In this document: one piece after another, positions 14,393-14,699 of the stretch
Numbering within the stretch: the stretch's first letter is position 1
Layout of the letters: every line of letters starts with the position of its first letter
Assembly: GCA_026770615.1 (NCBI GenBank)
Contig: MU631422.1
Coordinates: 228,797-243,495 of the forward strand
Source of the DNA: Pavlovales sp. CCMP2436
Lineage: Eukaryota > Haptophyta > Pavlovophyceae > Pavlovales
Direction of reading: 5' to 3'
Length of the DNA: 14,699 nucleotides
The notes under the pieces: model-generated
Database searches by the model: none
The model's input: the letters and a program-made list of their open reading frames with translations, nothing else
Told to the model about the DNA's origin: nothing
Position numbers and translations under genes: made by a program

Positions 14393-14699
14393 AGGGATTC
14401 AAGCTGGCGTCTGACTGTTCTGAATGTTGTGCTACACTTTTTTATATATTTATGATAGGGATTCAACCTGGCTTCTGACTGTTCTGAATGTTGTGCTGGT
14501 CTGAGCGCTGCGTCGCCCATTGCCTGCTGCGTGCCTAAGTCGGCTGCGCTGGCTTGGGCGCCACCGCGCGTGCCGATGGATCTCCGGTAGTGTGCCCACT
14601 TTTTTATATGTTACTAATAGGGATTCAAGCTGGCGTCTGACTGTTCTGAATGTTTTGCTGGTCTGAGCGCTGCGTCGCCCATTGCCTGCTGCGTGCCTT
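14393..14699. repeat. Complex repeat family with T6-ATAT leader, running off the window
   Basis: Three copies of a block starting AGGGATTCAA(G/C)CTGGC begin at 14393, 14457 and 14619. The first shares about 42 nt (to TTGTGCT); the second and third share about 80 nt, ending GCCTGCTGCGTGCCT. Each block is preceded by CAC-T(5-6)-ATAT or its expanded TA form; a degenerate relative of the leader is at 14226-14245. Spacing is 64 then 162 nt. No coding content is seen. Confidence 0.8.

Noticed and set aside
14393..14699. CRISPR array or tRNA/Pol III gene cluster
   Set aside because: Unit spacing is irregular (64 and 162 nt) with no unique spacers of constant size, and GATTCAAGC does not fit the B box well; no cloverleaf was found.

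Overview
The window looks like nuclear DNA of a GC-rich unicellular eukaryote, plausibly an alga. It contains a spliceosomal GT-AG intron, two conserved eukaryotic genes (AATF/BFR2-type ribosome-biogenesis factor and AMPK/SnRK1 beta subunit), CA/TG and CCG microsatellites, and a large decayed retroelement. I cannot name the species; a haptophyte-like or other GC-rich alga is only a guess.

Layout. Positions 1-1500 hold the 3' end of an unrecognised gene (3-200), a stretch with no clear gene, and a decayed-looking reading frame (about 580-1416). A hypothetical minus-strand gene (2130-1504) diverges from the plus-strand AATF homologue (exons 2417-3652 and 4122-4340). The AATF intron carries a tandem duplication that creates a decoy 3' splice site.

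From about 4540 to 10010 the composition changes abruptly to an A/C-rich top strand. This is a degenerate retroelement whose main reading frame encodes, in order, a long low-complexity region, an RNase H-like domain, a CCHC zinc finger of the type found at the tail of non-LTR retrotransposon proteins, and an OTU cysteine protease. No reverse transcriptase is visible. The frame is broken by a 1-nt shift inside the zinc finger, a shift at a C homopolymer, an in-frame TAA, and a GC-rich insertion of about 1.03 kb (5342-6372). That insertion is flanked by a 14-bp imperfect direct repeat; removing one copy of the repeat plus the insert puts both sides of the element back in one frame. The insert carries its own 305-codon frame with a 21-nt (heptapeptide) repeat array.

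Positions 10010-11520 are mostly non-coding, with short AT-rich repeats, a hairpin and a CCG-rich tract. On the minus strand, 12169-11522 encodes a second OTU protease homologous to the broken one in the retroelement, but intact and with Asp/Cys/His motif residues present. Only 62 bp separate it from the divergent AMPK-beta gene (12232-13533). That gene is followed by an in-frame partial copy of its own 5' part (13481-13990, offset exactly 1227 nt), and its stop codon lies inside the copy. The last 550 bases are tandem and dispersed repeats that run off the end of the window.

The strongest candidates for new biology are the RNase H-zinc finger-OTU retroelement protein without a visible reverse transcriptase, the pairing of a broken and an intact OTU of one family about 2.4 kb apart, the precise GC-rich ORF-bearing insertion, and the decoy-acceptor intron.
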